From contig JANPWX010000209.1 of the NCBI GenBank assembly GCA_024734555.1, forward strand, positions 726,407 to 790,406: a DNA stretch of 64,000 nt, given 5' to 3'. Under the pieces are notes generated by a model. That model did no database searches, was not told where the DNA came from, and was given only the letters and a program-made list of their open reading frames with translations. Origin of the DNA: Trochalopteron elliotii. Lineage: Eukaryota; Chordata; Aves; Passeriformes; Leiothrichidae. How positions within the stretch are numbered: the stretch's first letter is position 1; every line of letters starts with the position of its first letter. Made by a program: the position numbers and the translations under genes. Below are positions 1 to 12,695 of this stretch, in pieces.

Positions 1-3000
1 GATCTTAAATGTAGCATCAAGTTTAGGTGACCCTGCATTTATCCATTTTGACAAGTTCTGTGATTTTTATTACCTCTAAGAACCCCTTTTCTATTATACT
101 TACTGTTTAAATTTCTTTAATATCCATATGACACTTTTTAGAAAGTCAATGTCTAATTATTTTCTTTCTCAAGGAAAACTGTATTATTGCTGCTTTTTCC
201 TAGCAGTTATCCCCATAAGTATATCTTAGTTCTCAGTCCATCTATTTCTCAGTACTTTCTTCCATTCTTAAAAAGATTTCAGTGGCTGGGATTGGAAGAA
301 AGCAGATACTATGTTGTCTATGCGTATGCAGTAGAAAATACATGAAATTGTGAGCATAGGTAATTTTTACTGATTCTTCGTAGAAAACTCTGAATTGAAG
401 TGTAATTACTAAAATATGAACTGAGATTTTGTGTAGTTAATTAAAAACAAGACTTGTTTCTAGTAGTATTCATGGTCAAGAAAATCTGAAAGTGTTAGTT
501 TTAAGCAGAAGTTTTGCAGTTAGTAGAACACTTAAAAATACCAATTTCTAATATGAAGTAGGAAAAAATGCACAAATTTGAATAGTTGCATTCATTTTAT
601 GCATATTTTTCATTGTTTTAACTTCCATATTCTCTATAAAGCAGTTTTCATGTAACTGATAAAGAGGAATTTAGAAGAGGTTATGATGTCTATTTCAGGA
701 CTTGACAGGTTTCACTCAGATACTTGAAAGGGATGAGTGTTTACACTTTCAGTTTTGCCATTTCTTCTAAGGTCTTTTAGTTGTTGCTTTCACAAGTTCT
801 GTGTTTGCCATTAAAATACTTTGTCTTCACACTTGCCAAGTTAGATGCTTGCCTGGAGCATCTGACACAGGAACAGATCGTTTCATGTTGGTAATTGCAG
901 TAGGTGTGGACATGACTTTGCAGACTAAAGCAGCTGGGGCAGGGGGGCTGCAATTTGAGAAGGTTTTCTTTAAAGAACACACTTTTCAAAACAGATCAAG
1001 ATTGTAAATGTGGAGAGCCTTCTCGGTGGGCTGTTTCAGGAAAAATGCACAACACTGGCAATAGCAAAGTAACTTTGCAATACACTTATCCCATCCTTCC
1101 ATATTTATGGTGGTACAGGCTCAGTTGCTGCATGGCTTGTTATTTTCTTTTCCCCTGCTACCTTTCTTCTTCCTCCTGCTTCCTTTTTTCACCTTTGTTT
1201 CTGCTCTTAGTCGTACCTTGCAGTCCTCTCCCCCCACTTCACTTTGTGTTTTGCTTTTCAACTCCAAGTTACATGTGATGTCTTGGGCTGGATCTATACC
1301 AGATTTCAGTATGAAATGTTCAGTTACAGGACACATTGCTTTTATGCAAAACATTTTAATTGCAATTTGAAGTGCACCTACCAGCTGAAGACTAAACATG
1401 GCCATATTAAAACTGGGAAGTCAGGAAAAGATGAAGTCTTGTATTTTTCTTACTTTCTTCCTAAATTTTTTTTACGTATGTATTTAAAACTCTTGTCATT
1501 TCAGAGTGGGATTTGTTAGGTTGAATTTTTAATTCCATTTTTAATTCACTCTTCTCATTCCACTGTTTTGTGTTAAAATTGTTACATTGCTGACTGCCCT
1601 GTGAAAGGAAAGATATTTAAACTGAGGCAGCTCAGATGCAGTTGTGATTAACTGGAGGGTTCAGTTCATGATGTTGCTTCTTCCAGGCAATACAAGCTTT
1701 GCTCACCTGCTGTGATAACTCAGGTCCAAAATGGCAATGTAAATGACAGTATTTTGGAGGATTTCTACTTACTTGGAATTTAAAGGCACATATTTTAAGA
1801 TACATGAGCTGTAAAAGGATGGAAAAGGGGGTTTGGTAGTTTACATTTCTCTTAAATCTCAATGTAAACTTTTTTTGCTAGATTACTAGAAATTACCCAG
1901 GTGCTGTTTTAAAAAATCAGTTTTAAGTTTGGTAAAAGCTTCTGTTTGGTATTGAGACAGGTGCACTGGTTCTGACAAATGATGACAGGTTGGCTTGTGG
2001 GATTGTGATTTTGTTTGCTTTGGTTGGGTTTTTTTGGTTTTGTGTTTGTTATTTATAACTGTTGACATTTTAAATATATACAGATAACTTTATATTGCTG
2101 TGGCTGTTTTGTTTCTGTTTCAGCTTATTTGTATTCTAAGGTGTGTGAATCCTTTGTTACTAAGACTTGCTAAGGCAATATGTGAACTAAACCATCAGGC
2201 ATATGTTTGAGGTTGTTGTTAAATGGTTTTAATTATTTCACTAATGTGGCTGTACTGATAGAAAGGTGTTAAGATGGCATTATCTGTTCTTCTGCAGAGA
2301 TCAGCTGGAGTACTTTCATGTTGTTGAAATACACACAATACACAATACAGGAGATATACACAATATCTCTTGTGTTTGGAGATAGCTAAAAAGTGATAGC
2401 AGACCAGAATACTTTGACTACACTTTTCTCCTTTACCAGTTTCTACCCAAATGCTTGCTGAAATCTAATATTAGGAGCTGAAAGACTTGTTCTCTTGTTT
2501 CAGTTTTTGATACAAATAGAAGTGTTGTTCATGTATGACTGAAAGTCCAATGCTAGGTTCCCTCTTGACTTCATCAGGGCTGCAAGCATTCCGAAGTTGG
2601 GTTCTGATTTTGCTCAGAGCAGTATGTCTGAATCTCCGTTTCTAATGTGTAAAATGACAGTCTTCTCCAGAGAATCCCATTCCCTCCTTTTTAAGGAAGA
2701 AAAGAGCAGTTGTTTCTCTTTAGTCTTTCCTCAAATATAGTTCTGTTGTAAACTGAAGTTTTCACAAGTCCTTGTACTACAGAAATTTCCCTGAGGGAAT
2801 TGCTGGGTAAAATAGTCATGATACTAAAAAAGGGTTGGTTTTATTTTCTTGTTTGGTTGGGCACGGAGTTTTCTGAAAACTCTTTATTACTTGCATTTCA
2901 CAGAGATGGTGCCCTGTGGTTAAATTTGTACGTCTTAACCATTCTGGTGGTGTCAGTACTCCAGAAACATCTGGGATAAGGTGATAAAGTTGCTCTCTCA

Positions 3001-5797
3001 GATTGTGGAGATGCCTAATTTTACCATGGCAAAGTAGTGTGGACCCGTCCTCTTTAACACCTGATTGCCAGTTCTTTCTAAATTTCCTTTTCATTCTCGA
3101 AGTTGAGATATCTACAAGTATCTGAAAACTGTGTGTGCCAACACTACGGGATATAGAAATGGATACTACCCCTCCTTCTTATGAGTGTAGGTGGATGCTG
3201 CAAATAGTCAAAATCCTGACCTTTATGGTAGGCATAATGAGCAGTCTGTTTTGTGTGGGGATACCCTGCCTACACCATGCTCCCCTAGGTAGGAAACACA
3301 GTGTTCAGCCCTTTTTGTTTTTCAAGTTTCCTTAAGATTTTCCTGTACTCCTAAATTTCATTTGAGGGAAATACACGGTTGGTGAAGTAGGGGAATCTAG
3401 CTGGGGAGGCTGGGGGTACAGGACTTCATGGTGTGCTGTGTATTTCGTACAGCATCTGCTGGGAGTAGCTGGAATTTGTGTCTTGGAACCAGGACTGGGG
3501 ATGTACTCAGAGCTCTGCTCAAAGGCTGCCCTGAAGACCTATCTGCAGCTTCTAGGGTGGGTTGAAGAAAAAGTCTAACTACTTCTGGATGGCTCCTGTT
3601 GAGGACATTGCTGTCCAGGGTCATTTAATAAAAAACCTTGAATAGTGTAGCTGGCCAAGAGGTCCTTCTTCCTGAGAATTGCATATATGAGACCTTGTTG
3701 GCTGAGTTGATTTAATAGTTGCCTGTTTAATTAACTCAAGATTTTGGCCCTCCAGACACATCAAAGTAAAGAAATGCATGCTGTGACACTTGCTGACTTG
3801 AAAATTCAAAGAACTTTCTCAGTTGGCACAGTCAAGTAGGGCTTCAAAACAGTTAGCTGTCGTACAGAGTATTTTTCTAAGGATTTTGATTTCCTTGCAG
3901 AGAAAGAATTGAAATTACTTCAGACTAATGTATTTTTTAGTGGGAAGAAATAAATAGCTTGATATTAGGTTTTTGTTCTTTCTCTAGTTCCTTTTAAATC
4001 TCCCTCTCCATTTTTCAATCCACTTTCTCCTGGCAGAGAGAGCCATGGTTCAGAATACACATTGTTGGCTGGGAAAATCATCCAGTTGGAATGACATCCT
4101 CTTGACTTTATGCAAATCAATTTATCATTGATTATTTTAATATGCCTTTTTCTTAAGCTTCAAGTGGTTAAATCAGCTTATCATACTAAGAAACCTGAAG
4201 CTGGAAAGTATTTTAAATAGCAACCACTCAACAGAAGAATTCCATGGTTAATAATTCTGAAATACATTTCTCTATGTATAGGAAAGATGAGTCCCTGTAG
4301 AGATCTCTTCTATCACCTGTGAACATTAGTAGTTAGATATTTCTTACTTAAATTTGGTATTGTATTTTATTAGCAGAATTTCATCAATGGCAGCATCAGA
4401 ACTTAAAGGCAAAAAGAAACCTGGTTGTATGAATGGATAATAAAGAGAACTGTCATTTCAGGCACTCCAGATTCAGTGACTGATAATTCAGTCAGCTTCC
4501 ACTTACATTTAATAATCATATGATACCTCTTTTTGCCTCTCCTCAGAACCTTGCCTGTGTGAGAATTGCCTTTCAGACTTCCTTAAAGGCTTAGTTTTAC
4601 CCTAATGAAAGGTCATAGAGCAAATAATCTCAATGCGTAGGCTTTGTGCATCTGTCACCATCTGACTGCACAGAAAAATCTCTGTATCATGTCTGTCATG
4701 TCAGCATTTGTACAGACTGTGTGTGTCTGATAACTTATGCTTTTTCCCATGTTAATTGCTCAAAGATTTTTGATAATTATGTTGCTTTTGTAACTCTCTG
4801 ACCTAAGGAAACTTGTTGACTCTAATCCATCAATCTGTAGCAGTTCTGTCCAACAATAAGTGATAGTCACTTCCACAAAACAACAACAAAAACAAGAAAC
4901 CTCAACTAATTTTTGTAGCAAGTTTAGGAAAGTAGAAACTCGCAATCATGATTTTTTTCCTAGAAAGTACCTTTAAACCCACAGAAATACGTAAGACCTC
5001 CACCATTTTTTTCTCATCACCTCATGAAAATGTCAGTGATCTCCAGAGTCTGACCAGCCAAGGGACAGCAGTTAATCTAGAAGATAAATCTTGTTTGGTG
5101 ATCTTCTAGGGGTTTTTGTTAAAACATTTAACCTGGGCAATAGCTTAAAAGATCCATTTATGCTTTCTAAAGGGAAGGTTAAAAATAGGTTTGTATGTAG
5201 AATGATAAATGCTAAGATTTGTCATAATGGGTGAGAAACAGTAATGAAATTACTGAATGAAATTGGAGTTTTCTGACAGTTTTTTGATGTGTTTTGTAAG
5301 CGTACAAATTCCATGTATCTTTCTTTTTTTTTAACGTGAAGTCAGTGTCTTTATAAGTACACAGGCAAAGCTGTCTCAAGATAAGTAATATATTGCCCTG
5401 ATGACTGCTCTGTTGGAAAGTTACGCCACTACAGATGAAAGCACAGGTTACAACCAGATTAAAATGTTAGGAGTCATAGTTGAAATATACTTTATAACAG
5501 CAAATTGTTATGTATTTACCTGTAAAACAGCAATATGCTACTATTCATCAGGCATTCTTACTCCTTACAAAACTGAAAATACTTTAATGCTTGTTACTGC
5601 AATACAGTCGTTTGGTTATTGCCCATTTTTCAAGTCCTGAGATGTTTGTCTGAAATTACCTTCTCTTGCTCATTTCATCAGTTCCTTTCTAATAAGTATC
5701 AATTCTGAGACCTCTCCTTCTGAATGTTCAATGTGTCCGTTTTCCACCTGTGTTCCCTGGATTTGCTTTTGCAAAACGAAGGAGTTTTGTCTTTCAG
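1..5797 (+). other. ATF7IP: ATF7IP intron (upstream of the SIM exon)
   Basis: AT-rich, non-coding sequence upstream of the first recognisable ATF7IP exon. I looked for further ATF7IP exons (a conserved frame bounded by AG and GT) and found none I could support. The open frames here are short and have no recognisable similarity. A pyrimidine-rich stretch lies at about 1140-1215. The upstream exons, with the acidic N-terminus and the SETDB1-binding region, must lie before the window. Confidence 0.6.
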
Positions 5798-5876
5798 AGC
5801 GGGAAATTCACAGGAAGTGAATCAGGAGGTGTCATTGATCTTACACTGGATGAAGAGGATGACAGCTGTTCTCAAG
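5798..5876 (+). CDS. ATF7IP: ATF7IP exon with SUMO-interacting motif (first exon in window)
   Basis: ATF7IP (MCAF1) is a nuclear cofactor of the H3K9 methyltransferase SETDB1, and it also binds MBD1 and SUMO. This exon reads in phase 0 as SGKFTGSESGG followed by VIDLTLDEEDDS. The VIDLT core with an acidic tail is the SUMO-interacting motif known in MCAF1. The acceptor is TTTCAG ending at 5797 and the donor is AAG|GTGGGT. The exon is 79 bases and ends in phase 1, which fits the next exon. It is one of five + strand exons in the window; the N-terminal two thirds of the protein lies upstream. Identity rests on the motif and on the exons that follow, which match the human protein as I remember it. 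Confidence 0.93.
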
Positions 5877-6825
5877 GTGGGTGAAAAATACTTCCTAGCT
5901 CCAGAGATAATTGAGCTACAAGTGTTACTTCATCCTGTGAATGGCAGAAAGGAATGAACTTCTGTTTCTGCTTAGTGTATTTTTTTCTTTGGTGTTTCTG
6001 TTAGATAGGACTCTTGTTAAAAAAATTCTGTTAGGTGTTAAAGGAATTTTGCTTACAGTCTTAAAGAGTTTTACCATTCCTTTACTTTAAGCATTAGTGC
6101 TATCTGTGCTTAAATACCTCAGGCTTGGGGAGTAATACGAGATGTTTGAGTTCTTGATGATCTTTCTGAAAGTTCTTCTAGATGTATTTATTTGTTCTGT
6201 TTACTGATTATAATTAAAGGCCTTTAAATTCTACAGCAGATATTTAGGCATTAGAGTATTACAGCTCCTAATCTTTTGTTTAACTAACACTTTGTGTGCA
6301 AGAGTTTAAAGACAAAATACAAACTGTTGTTTGCTTTAGGACTGTATGCTAAGAGCAGAGTAAATACAGTTGTGTTCTTAGGTACTTTGGCAGTTTGGAT
6401 GCACTTCATCATTTAAAAGAACACGTTTCCTTTTATATAAATATTGTGTAAACGTAGCCCAATCTAATTATAGTTCGCATTGGATTAATGAAGAATGATA
6501 GTACTTCACAGAAGTCAAGAGTCTCTACTTAAGACCCTGTATTGTGCTGTCATTTTCATTGGAAAAAAATCATATTTCTACTATTGGAGGTAAAATTTTC
6601 ATTCTCTCAGGTCTCTAAATGCATGTCCCTGTGCTACATTCTCAAGTCCAGCCACCAAGAAGTTTGATTCCTCTGGACAAACCTCGATAGTTATTTCTCT
6701 AGCTTTTGCATTCAAGTTCTACGCAAACATTCTTAATAGCTTAATTTGCTTTGCATTTGTATTACACAAATGTATAAAATCATTTTGGTGTGTGGTAGCA
6801 TTTCTTCCAGTGAGAAAGAAATCAC

Positions 6826-6962
6826 GGAGTTATAGAATGGTTTGGGTCGGAAAGGATCTTTAAGGTGATCTCATTCCATCCCCCCCACCAAAGGCAGGGA
6901 CACCTCCCACTAGACTATGTTGCTCAAAGGCCCATCCAGCCTGGCCTTGAACAGTTCCATGT
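6826..6962 (-). mobile_element. CR1 LINE 3'-end fragment
   Basis: The + strand reads as the reverse complement of a CR1 3' end: ATAGAATGGTTTGGGT at the start, then the block with GGCAGGGACACC, then GGCCCATCCAGCCTGGCCTTGAACA. CR1 is the dominant avian LINE, and 5'-truncated 3' ends are its usual remnants. Only about 140 bases remain and the octamer tail has decayed. Confidence 0.9.
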
Positions 6963-7169
6963 GATGTTATCACCAAAAAGGGAGTGTGTGAAGTACACAA
7001 GTATTAGGGAAGCATGATGCAATTCAGATAGCTGACTGTCTGGTTCTCTTATCAGTACAGGATATATGGCGTACAGTGAATTGAGTATGAGCCAACAGTG
7101 TGTTCTCATTTAAATTTAAGTATTCCCCCAAACTGACACTAGTGGAACCACAGCTGAAATAGGGTGTTT

Positions 7170-7625
7170 GGTTTTGGCTCCCTCTTCTTCAAGCTCTAAA
7201 GAGTTGTGGTGGCACTGGAAAGGCCCCACTGGTGGTGTCAGGATGGTGAGGGCCTGGAGCATGTGACCTGTCAGAAGAGATCAATAGACCAGGCTATGTT
7301 TGGCGAAGAGCTAAGCAAGAAACAATGTAAGAGCAGCCTACAGCTGCTTGGAGGATAGTTACAAAAATGACAGAGCACAACTCTCTTCAGTAGTTCCAGA
7401 TGATACATTAAAGGGCAGTGGCCATGAAGTTCAACTTGAGGAGGCAAGAAGTCACCACAGTGCTGCACAGAGTGATGGTAGAAGCTGTCCTCTTGAAGTT
7501 TGAGATTCACCAGGGCAAAACCACAGATCGTTTGAATAAATTGTTATTGACAGTCCAGCTTCAACAAGAAATTGGACTGCACAGCCACCAGAGGTCCTTT
7601 CCAGCCAGGATTTTGACTTGACGAG
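7170..7625 (+). mobile_element. Eroded CR1 LINE fragment
   Basis: This segment reads like an old CR1 copy in sense orientation. AGCTGCTTGGAGGATAGTTA, CAGTAGTTCCAGATGATACA, GGGCAGTGGCCATGAAGTTC and the terminal block CCACCAGAGGTCCTTTCCAG match the internal-to-3' region of CR1 as I remember it. It is heavily mutated and its left edge is uncertain. The open frame at 7418-7621 is the relic of this element, not a host gene. Confidence 0.65.
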
Positions 7626-10159
7626 CTGAGTGGCAGAATAGCTGAGGCAATCATGTTTTTATCACTGTCGTCTCTTCTGAGGGTTAGTTCTCAAAAAGAT
7701 AAAAAGATAGTTGCCTTGGGACTGTGCAAGCCTCTCAGGTAAGGTTGTCCTCCCCAGTCCTATTTAATATTCTGTAAAAGACACCCAGCAGATAGATTAA
7801 AATGGATTTGTATTCTATTTCAAAGTAGAATGTCACAGTATTGTAATATATTTCAGCTAATATTTTTCTATCTAAAAGTTTCTAAAAATAACATTTTCCA
7901 GAAAGCTTTTTTCTTCCTAATTGCATTAAGTAGATGTTCACCTCACAATTGCCATAAAAGATCAATACCACAGTTGCACATACAGCTGCAAGACTGCTTC
8001 TCTAGGTAGGAGTGCTACAGAATCGTAGCTCCATTGCAGCTTAATTCTTCCTTAGTTTCTTTTTTGGGACTTAAGCCAGTATCTTAAAAATTTATGAGTG
8101 GGATATTCTGAGATTCTTTCCCCTTAGTTGTAAGGTCTTAGAATATTGTCCTTTCATTAGGAGAAAGGCTAGTGGAGTGCTTTCGTGCTGGGTTAGCTCC
8201 TGCGTGTCTCTTCACTGCAAAGCAGAAGCTGATAGTATGAAGCCAGTGCAGATTAGTTCAAGTTTAGAATTTGTGTGAGAAGTCAGTGGCTTTTTATATA
8301 AGCTGTAGAAACATAGGAAACGCTAATAAAAGCTTGAGTTTCACCATGCAGTGAGAACACAGCACTAGGATTTTTTGAGCAACTTTCTCAGAAATGTATT
8401 CTGATAACTTCAAGGTTAAACAGAGGAAGAGGACACTTGTAACAGCTTTTGCATGATCATAAGCATCTATATACCTTTGGCCAAATATTTTTTTTCGCTG
8501 CACTTTGTTTGCAGCAAATGAGGAGCAGGTTTTATTTTCTCCTGGATTTACACAGCCTCAGGAGAGAAAATACTTGCAGCCTTATGGTGTTTCCTGCAGG
8601 AATATTAGCTCAATACTAATTCAAATGGAAGAGCAACACTTACATAGTGTTGTTAGGAATGCTCAGTTCCTGATTAATTTCTTTACAGCATTGTCACCCA
8701 CATAAAAGGTAAACCTAGTTCTGTTGCTTGTAAAAGGTATTTAAATAGATTATAATATCTACTAATATCTAATAATACCTTCTAATTTGTGCAAAAATCA
8801 TTAATGAAAAGGGTGTGTAATTTTTGAGAAACCATGATAAGAGTAATTAGATACTTTCCTGTCTGCAAGTATCTTGCAATACTTGCACTTTGGGCCTTGC
8901 TGGCCTTTTTATAAAAGGATTATAAAATTATTTTGTATGAGTATTGAAACAATTAATAGATTTAGTCTAAAGTGAGTCTGTAGTCTAAGAAAGATATGTA
9001 AATGTACTCTTAAAATAAAACAGCTGTGTTCTGCTTTTTTATTATTGTGTAGGAAAAATTATTAAATACATAATATTTTTTTTTATTTTATAAGGTGTTT
9101 TATCTGGTTAACAAATCTGTCGGTTTTTTTCTTATTCTTGAACATGCCTGTGGCATGCTTGCTGTTCTGTAATCCATCTATACCAGTTATGAACTAGAAC
9201 ACTTCAAAACTCATTCGTGCTATAACTGCAGTGTTGTAGACTGTTTCTGGCATGGAAATTAGTCCCTCTCTCTGTTTTGTGTATTAAATTAGTAGTTTTG
9301 CTTACACCTCCAGTAGTAGCAATTTCCATTTTATTCTCATTTCTATATTTTTCTGTCTCCTCTAGATCTACATGTGTTGTTAATATGATGCTGTGTTCAT
9401 TTAATATTGGAAACTGTTCCATAATGACTTTTAACCTTAGTCCTGTGCTTTCTATGTATCCAGTCTTCCTTGCTGTTTTTTTTTTTTTACTTAGCCTTTG
9501 CCATTTGTTTCCATTTATTTAATGAACTCTGGTTAGTTATCTGTCATCATTTCCTGTGGGTGGTGCAGCGCTGACCTAGTTTCCAGTCAAGGAATGTCAT
9601 CAGGGCTCTTCTTGATTTGTCAAGGGTAAATGAACTTGCTCTGTGTGAAATTAAAAACAAAACTCAAAAAGCCCTCACATTTTTCCAGACTGTCATCTTT
9701 CCTTGAACCACATTTACAGCACTAGGGTGTAGAGGTTTTTGCTTGTTGGATTGTAAGTGCATCTTCTAAGTCATGACTAAGAATGCACTCACATCACTGA
9801 AATTACTCAATAGTAGTTGAGATGTGCATCAGTCTGTAAATATTTGAAGTAAACAGATGTATACATCTCTGTAGGAATCTCTTCAGAGTCAAGTAGTTTA
9901 TTGAACACTGGGAAATCTATCATAATCCTGGACAATAAAAGAAGCTTGAACCAATCACAAGGCCTGTTAGTTGATCAAGGAGCAGGAAGCATCTCACCTT
10001 TTGTTATCAAAATGAGCATCCCTTCATTGCTCCTTTTATAGACTCTGGGGAAAAAAAAAGAACATCATCCAATGGCTTCAGTGAAGTAGCTTGGCTGTTG
10101 AGTCTACAGAAAGACAATATGGGCTGCAGTTCATGCTGTGTTTTATTTTCGAGGTCTTG

Positions 10160-10262
10160 AATTTGGGGATATGGTCTGAGGGTGATTATGCTGGGGCTGA
10201 GTTGATGGCTGGACTAGATGATCTTGAAGGTCTCTTCCAACTTTGAATCTGTGATTCTGTAA
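10160..10262 (+). mobile_element. CR1 LINE 3'-terminal fragment
   Basis: The sequence contains GGCTGGACTAGATGATCTTG, then AGGTCTCTTCCAACTTTGAA, and ends in GTGATTCTGTAATTGTG, the decayed ATTCTATG-type tail of CR1. It is in sense orientation and strongly 5' truncated. Confidence 0.88.
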
Positions 10263-11449
10263 TTGTGTTTCATATAATCATACAGCAGTTTGTGAAGGGC
10301 ATTGCTACTTCAAGCTGTTAGCAGTGAGTGTTAAACACAGCTCAGTGAGACCATCAAAATAGCCTCAAACTGCTACAAAACCCAACACTTTGAACTATGC
10401 TGGTATTAACCCTGTTATTAATGCTTTGAAATCTAGTTGGTATACTTAATTGAACATTTTAAATATGGTCCTCACTTTGTTACATTTTCTCAAGAGTAAA
10501 ATGAGTATTTACACATTTTCACGTTTATGCTCTTTTACTAAATTGGTGGCTGATGCATGTACAGTTTTATTAGGGAAGAATCCTTCTAAATGACTGCCCT
10601 TAAAATCTACTCTTTTGTCTTGTGTTTTTTAGTTCTTCAGGGGTGCCTCCTTTGCCCATTATTGCTTTAATGTCCAGATAAAAGCTTCTCAACTCTTCTT
10701 TATTCAACGTATGCAAAGTCTTGATTAGATACAGACTTGCACTCTAATGAGTATTTTATGTAGTCACAAATAAACTAAACCAGGAAAATGTATTGCTGTA
10801 GTAAACTACAGATACAGGCAATATTTGTCAGTATCACAAGTCAGTAAGTCGTGTTGAGGAGGGCATCAATGTGATAAAACAAAATTTCTTTTTAAAGTTT
10901 TCTATAAATAATAAAGCGATTTCCCCTTTTTAAATAAATACCATGAAAATTCAAAATAGCAGCAAGAGGAGTGACTAATAGATGGAACAAAGGAAAGAGT
11001 CAGCAAATAAAAAGATTAAAACATCGAAGGTAGACAAGACTTATTTAGGGATCTAAATTTGAGTTACTCTTAACGTTTAGGCCTTTAAAGGTGTTAGGAT
11101 TTTTTTTTTAATCGAAATTTTCAAAGACTGGCACAGTGTTCCATTGAATTCGGGTTTCCACATTGCTCTGAAATATGTAGACTTCATGATAATAGAATAA
11201 AACATTGTGGAGTATGTCTGGGCAGGGGAGATTGCAGTGATGAAAGCGAGGAGAATTGAATGAGTTTTCTGCAGATTTGTTTGCATAAGCAGGAAAGGTC
11301 AGAGAAATGTCATACTTGGAATATCCTCACCAGTCTGTAAATGGGAGAGGGAAGAAAGGATCGTAAAACTCTGTGATGCTTGAAACTGTGATGCAGAAAT
11401 GAAAATTTTTGTTTGCTATTGTCTATATCTTTTGTTTGTTTCAAAGCAG

Positions 11450-11626
11450 ATGGCAAGAAGCAGAAGCAGAACCAGAGCCAGGCACCTGTGACAGGACTGA
11501 GCATACCCACCCAGCCCTTGACTCGACCCCTGCAGCCTTTGCCACCTTTGCAGCCAAGCCCTGTGCAGCAGCCAGGTGTGCCAACAAGTGGCCCTTCCCA
11601 GACCACCATCCATGTATTACCCACAG
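11450..11626 (+). CDS. ATF7IP: ATF7IP Pro/Gln-rich linker exon
   Basis: This 177-base exon enters and leaves in phase 1. After the split Asp codon it reads GKKQKQNQSQAPVTG and then a Pro/Gln-rich stretch that includes RPLQPLPPLQPSPVQQPG and SGPSQTTIHVLPT. The GPSQTTIH.LPT block closely matches human ATF7IP. The acceptor is AAGCAG ending at 11449 and the donor is ACAG|GTAACT. The encoded segment is low-complexity and probably disordered, linking the SIM to the C-terminal domain. Confidence 0.95.
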
Positions 11627-12509
11627 GTAACTGACATCACTGTGTGAGTGCAGTGGCTGGTTTTTTTTCTTGAATTAGACTGCTGTGTGTTCTACATTGT
11701 GCTAATCTTTTAAAGTGAATATTCAGAATGTTTGAGTCACTTCATAATCTTTCATTCTAGTCAATTTCCCATAACTTTTTTTTTTTTAAACTGATGAAGG
11801 GGAATGATAGTACTATTGATTGGGAAAGAATTCAGGATCAATTTAATTCCATGGAGAGGAAGAAATGCTGCTAAGGATGGTCATGGAAATTATTAAATAT
11901 ACTATTGTTGGTAAAAGTGAAGGAGAAGAAACCTGTAGCTTCTTTAAGTAATGGGGGAAAAATACTATCAGCATCACTCCTGTGTCTGTCCCTGTGCACT
12001 TGGCAGTTAATTCTTTTGGTAGAGGGAATGGCAAGGCTGACATTGAAGTTCTAGCGCTAGTTAGATAATACTTTGTAGGGTGGTTATGTTTTTCCCTTTC
12101 CAAAGAAACATGGATCCTCTTTTTCTTTTTTCTTTCTTCTTTCATTCTTTTTCTGTATATGACTGCTGAAGATTAGTTGGCATTGGAATTATCTTATGAC
12201 TGCTGCATTCTGCAGACCTAGTGGATTTTATATTCTTCCACTGTCCTTACACACAGGACCTTTGCAGGGAGTGGAGGAGATATTATATTTATTTTTTCTG
12301 TTAGGAAGCTGTATCTGTATTGACTTGAATATTTCAGGTGAAAATACTGTTTAGGCTGTTTTCACTTTTCTTGCAGTACCCAAAGCAGAAGTTTTTATTG
12401 TACGTGGCTCAGATGAGTCAGTTTTCCAAAGGAGATGTACACTCTGGAATAGGCATAGGGCTTTGAGTCATGGAATTCAGGTTTAGGGTGTGCTCTGTCT
12501 TTTTTTCAG
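11627..12509 (+). other. ATF7IP: ATF7IP intron
   Basis: A short intron. It has a pyrimidine tract at about 12111-12150 and no recognisable element. Confidence 0.9.
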
Positions 12510-12695
12510 CTTCAACAACAGTGAATGTAACTCATCGGCCCATGGCTCCAGCTGTTCCCAAGCTTCCTATCCCAAGAACCCCTACTAACCATCAGGTGGT
12601 CTATACCACTATTCCTGCACCACCAGCTCAGAATCCTGGAAGAGGAGCTGTCATGACCAGCCCAGGCTTAAGGCCAGTCACCCCACAGACTGGAG
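12510..12695 (+). CDS. ATF7IP: ATF7IP Pro-rich linker exon
   Basis: A 186-base exon, phase 1 in and phase 1 out, with acceptor TTTTTCAG and donor GGAG|GTAGGG. The product includes VNVTHRP, then PRTPTNHQVVYTTIPAPPAQ, then MTSPGLRPVTPQTG. TVNVTHRP and NHQVVYTT.PAPPAQ are diagnostic of ATF7IP. It continues the disordered Pro-rich region between the SIM and the FN3 domain. Confidence 0.96.

Larger units (their letters stand above)
5877..11449 (+). other. ATF7IP: ATF7IP intron with CR1 fragments
   Basis: A 5.6 kb AT-rich intron between two phase-compatible ATF7IP exons. It holds three CR1 fragments, listed separately (6826-6962 on -, 7170-7625 on + and 10160-10262 on +). I see no other gene or structured element in it. 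Confidence 0.85.

Noticed and set aside
955..1278. A 107-codon + strand frame with a Cys/Phe/Leu-rich stretch
   Set aside because: It arises from a pyrimidine-rich intronic tract (about 1140-1215). It has no splice signals of note and no similarity to ATF7IP.
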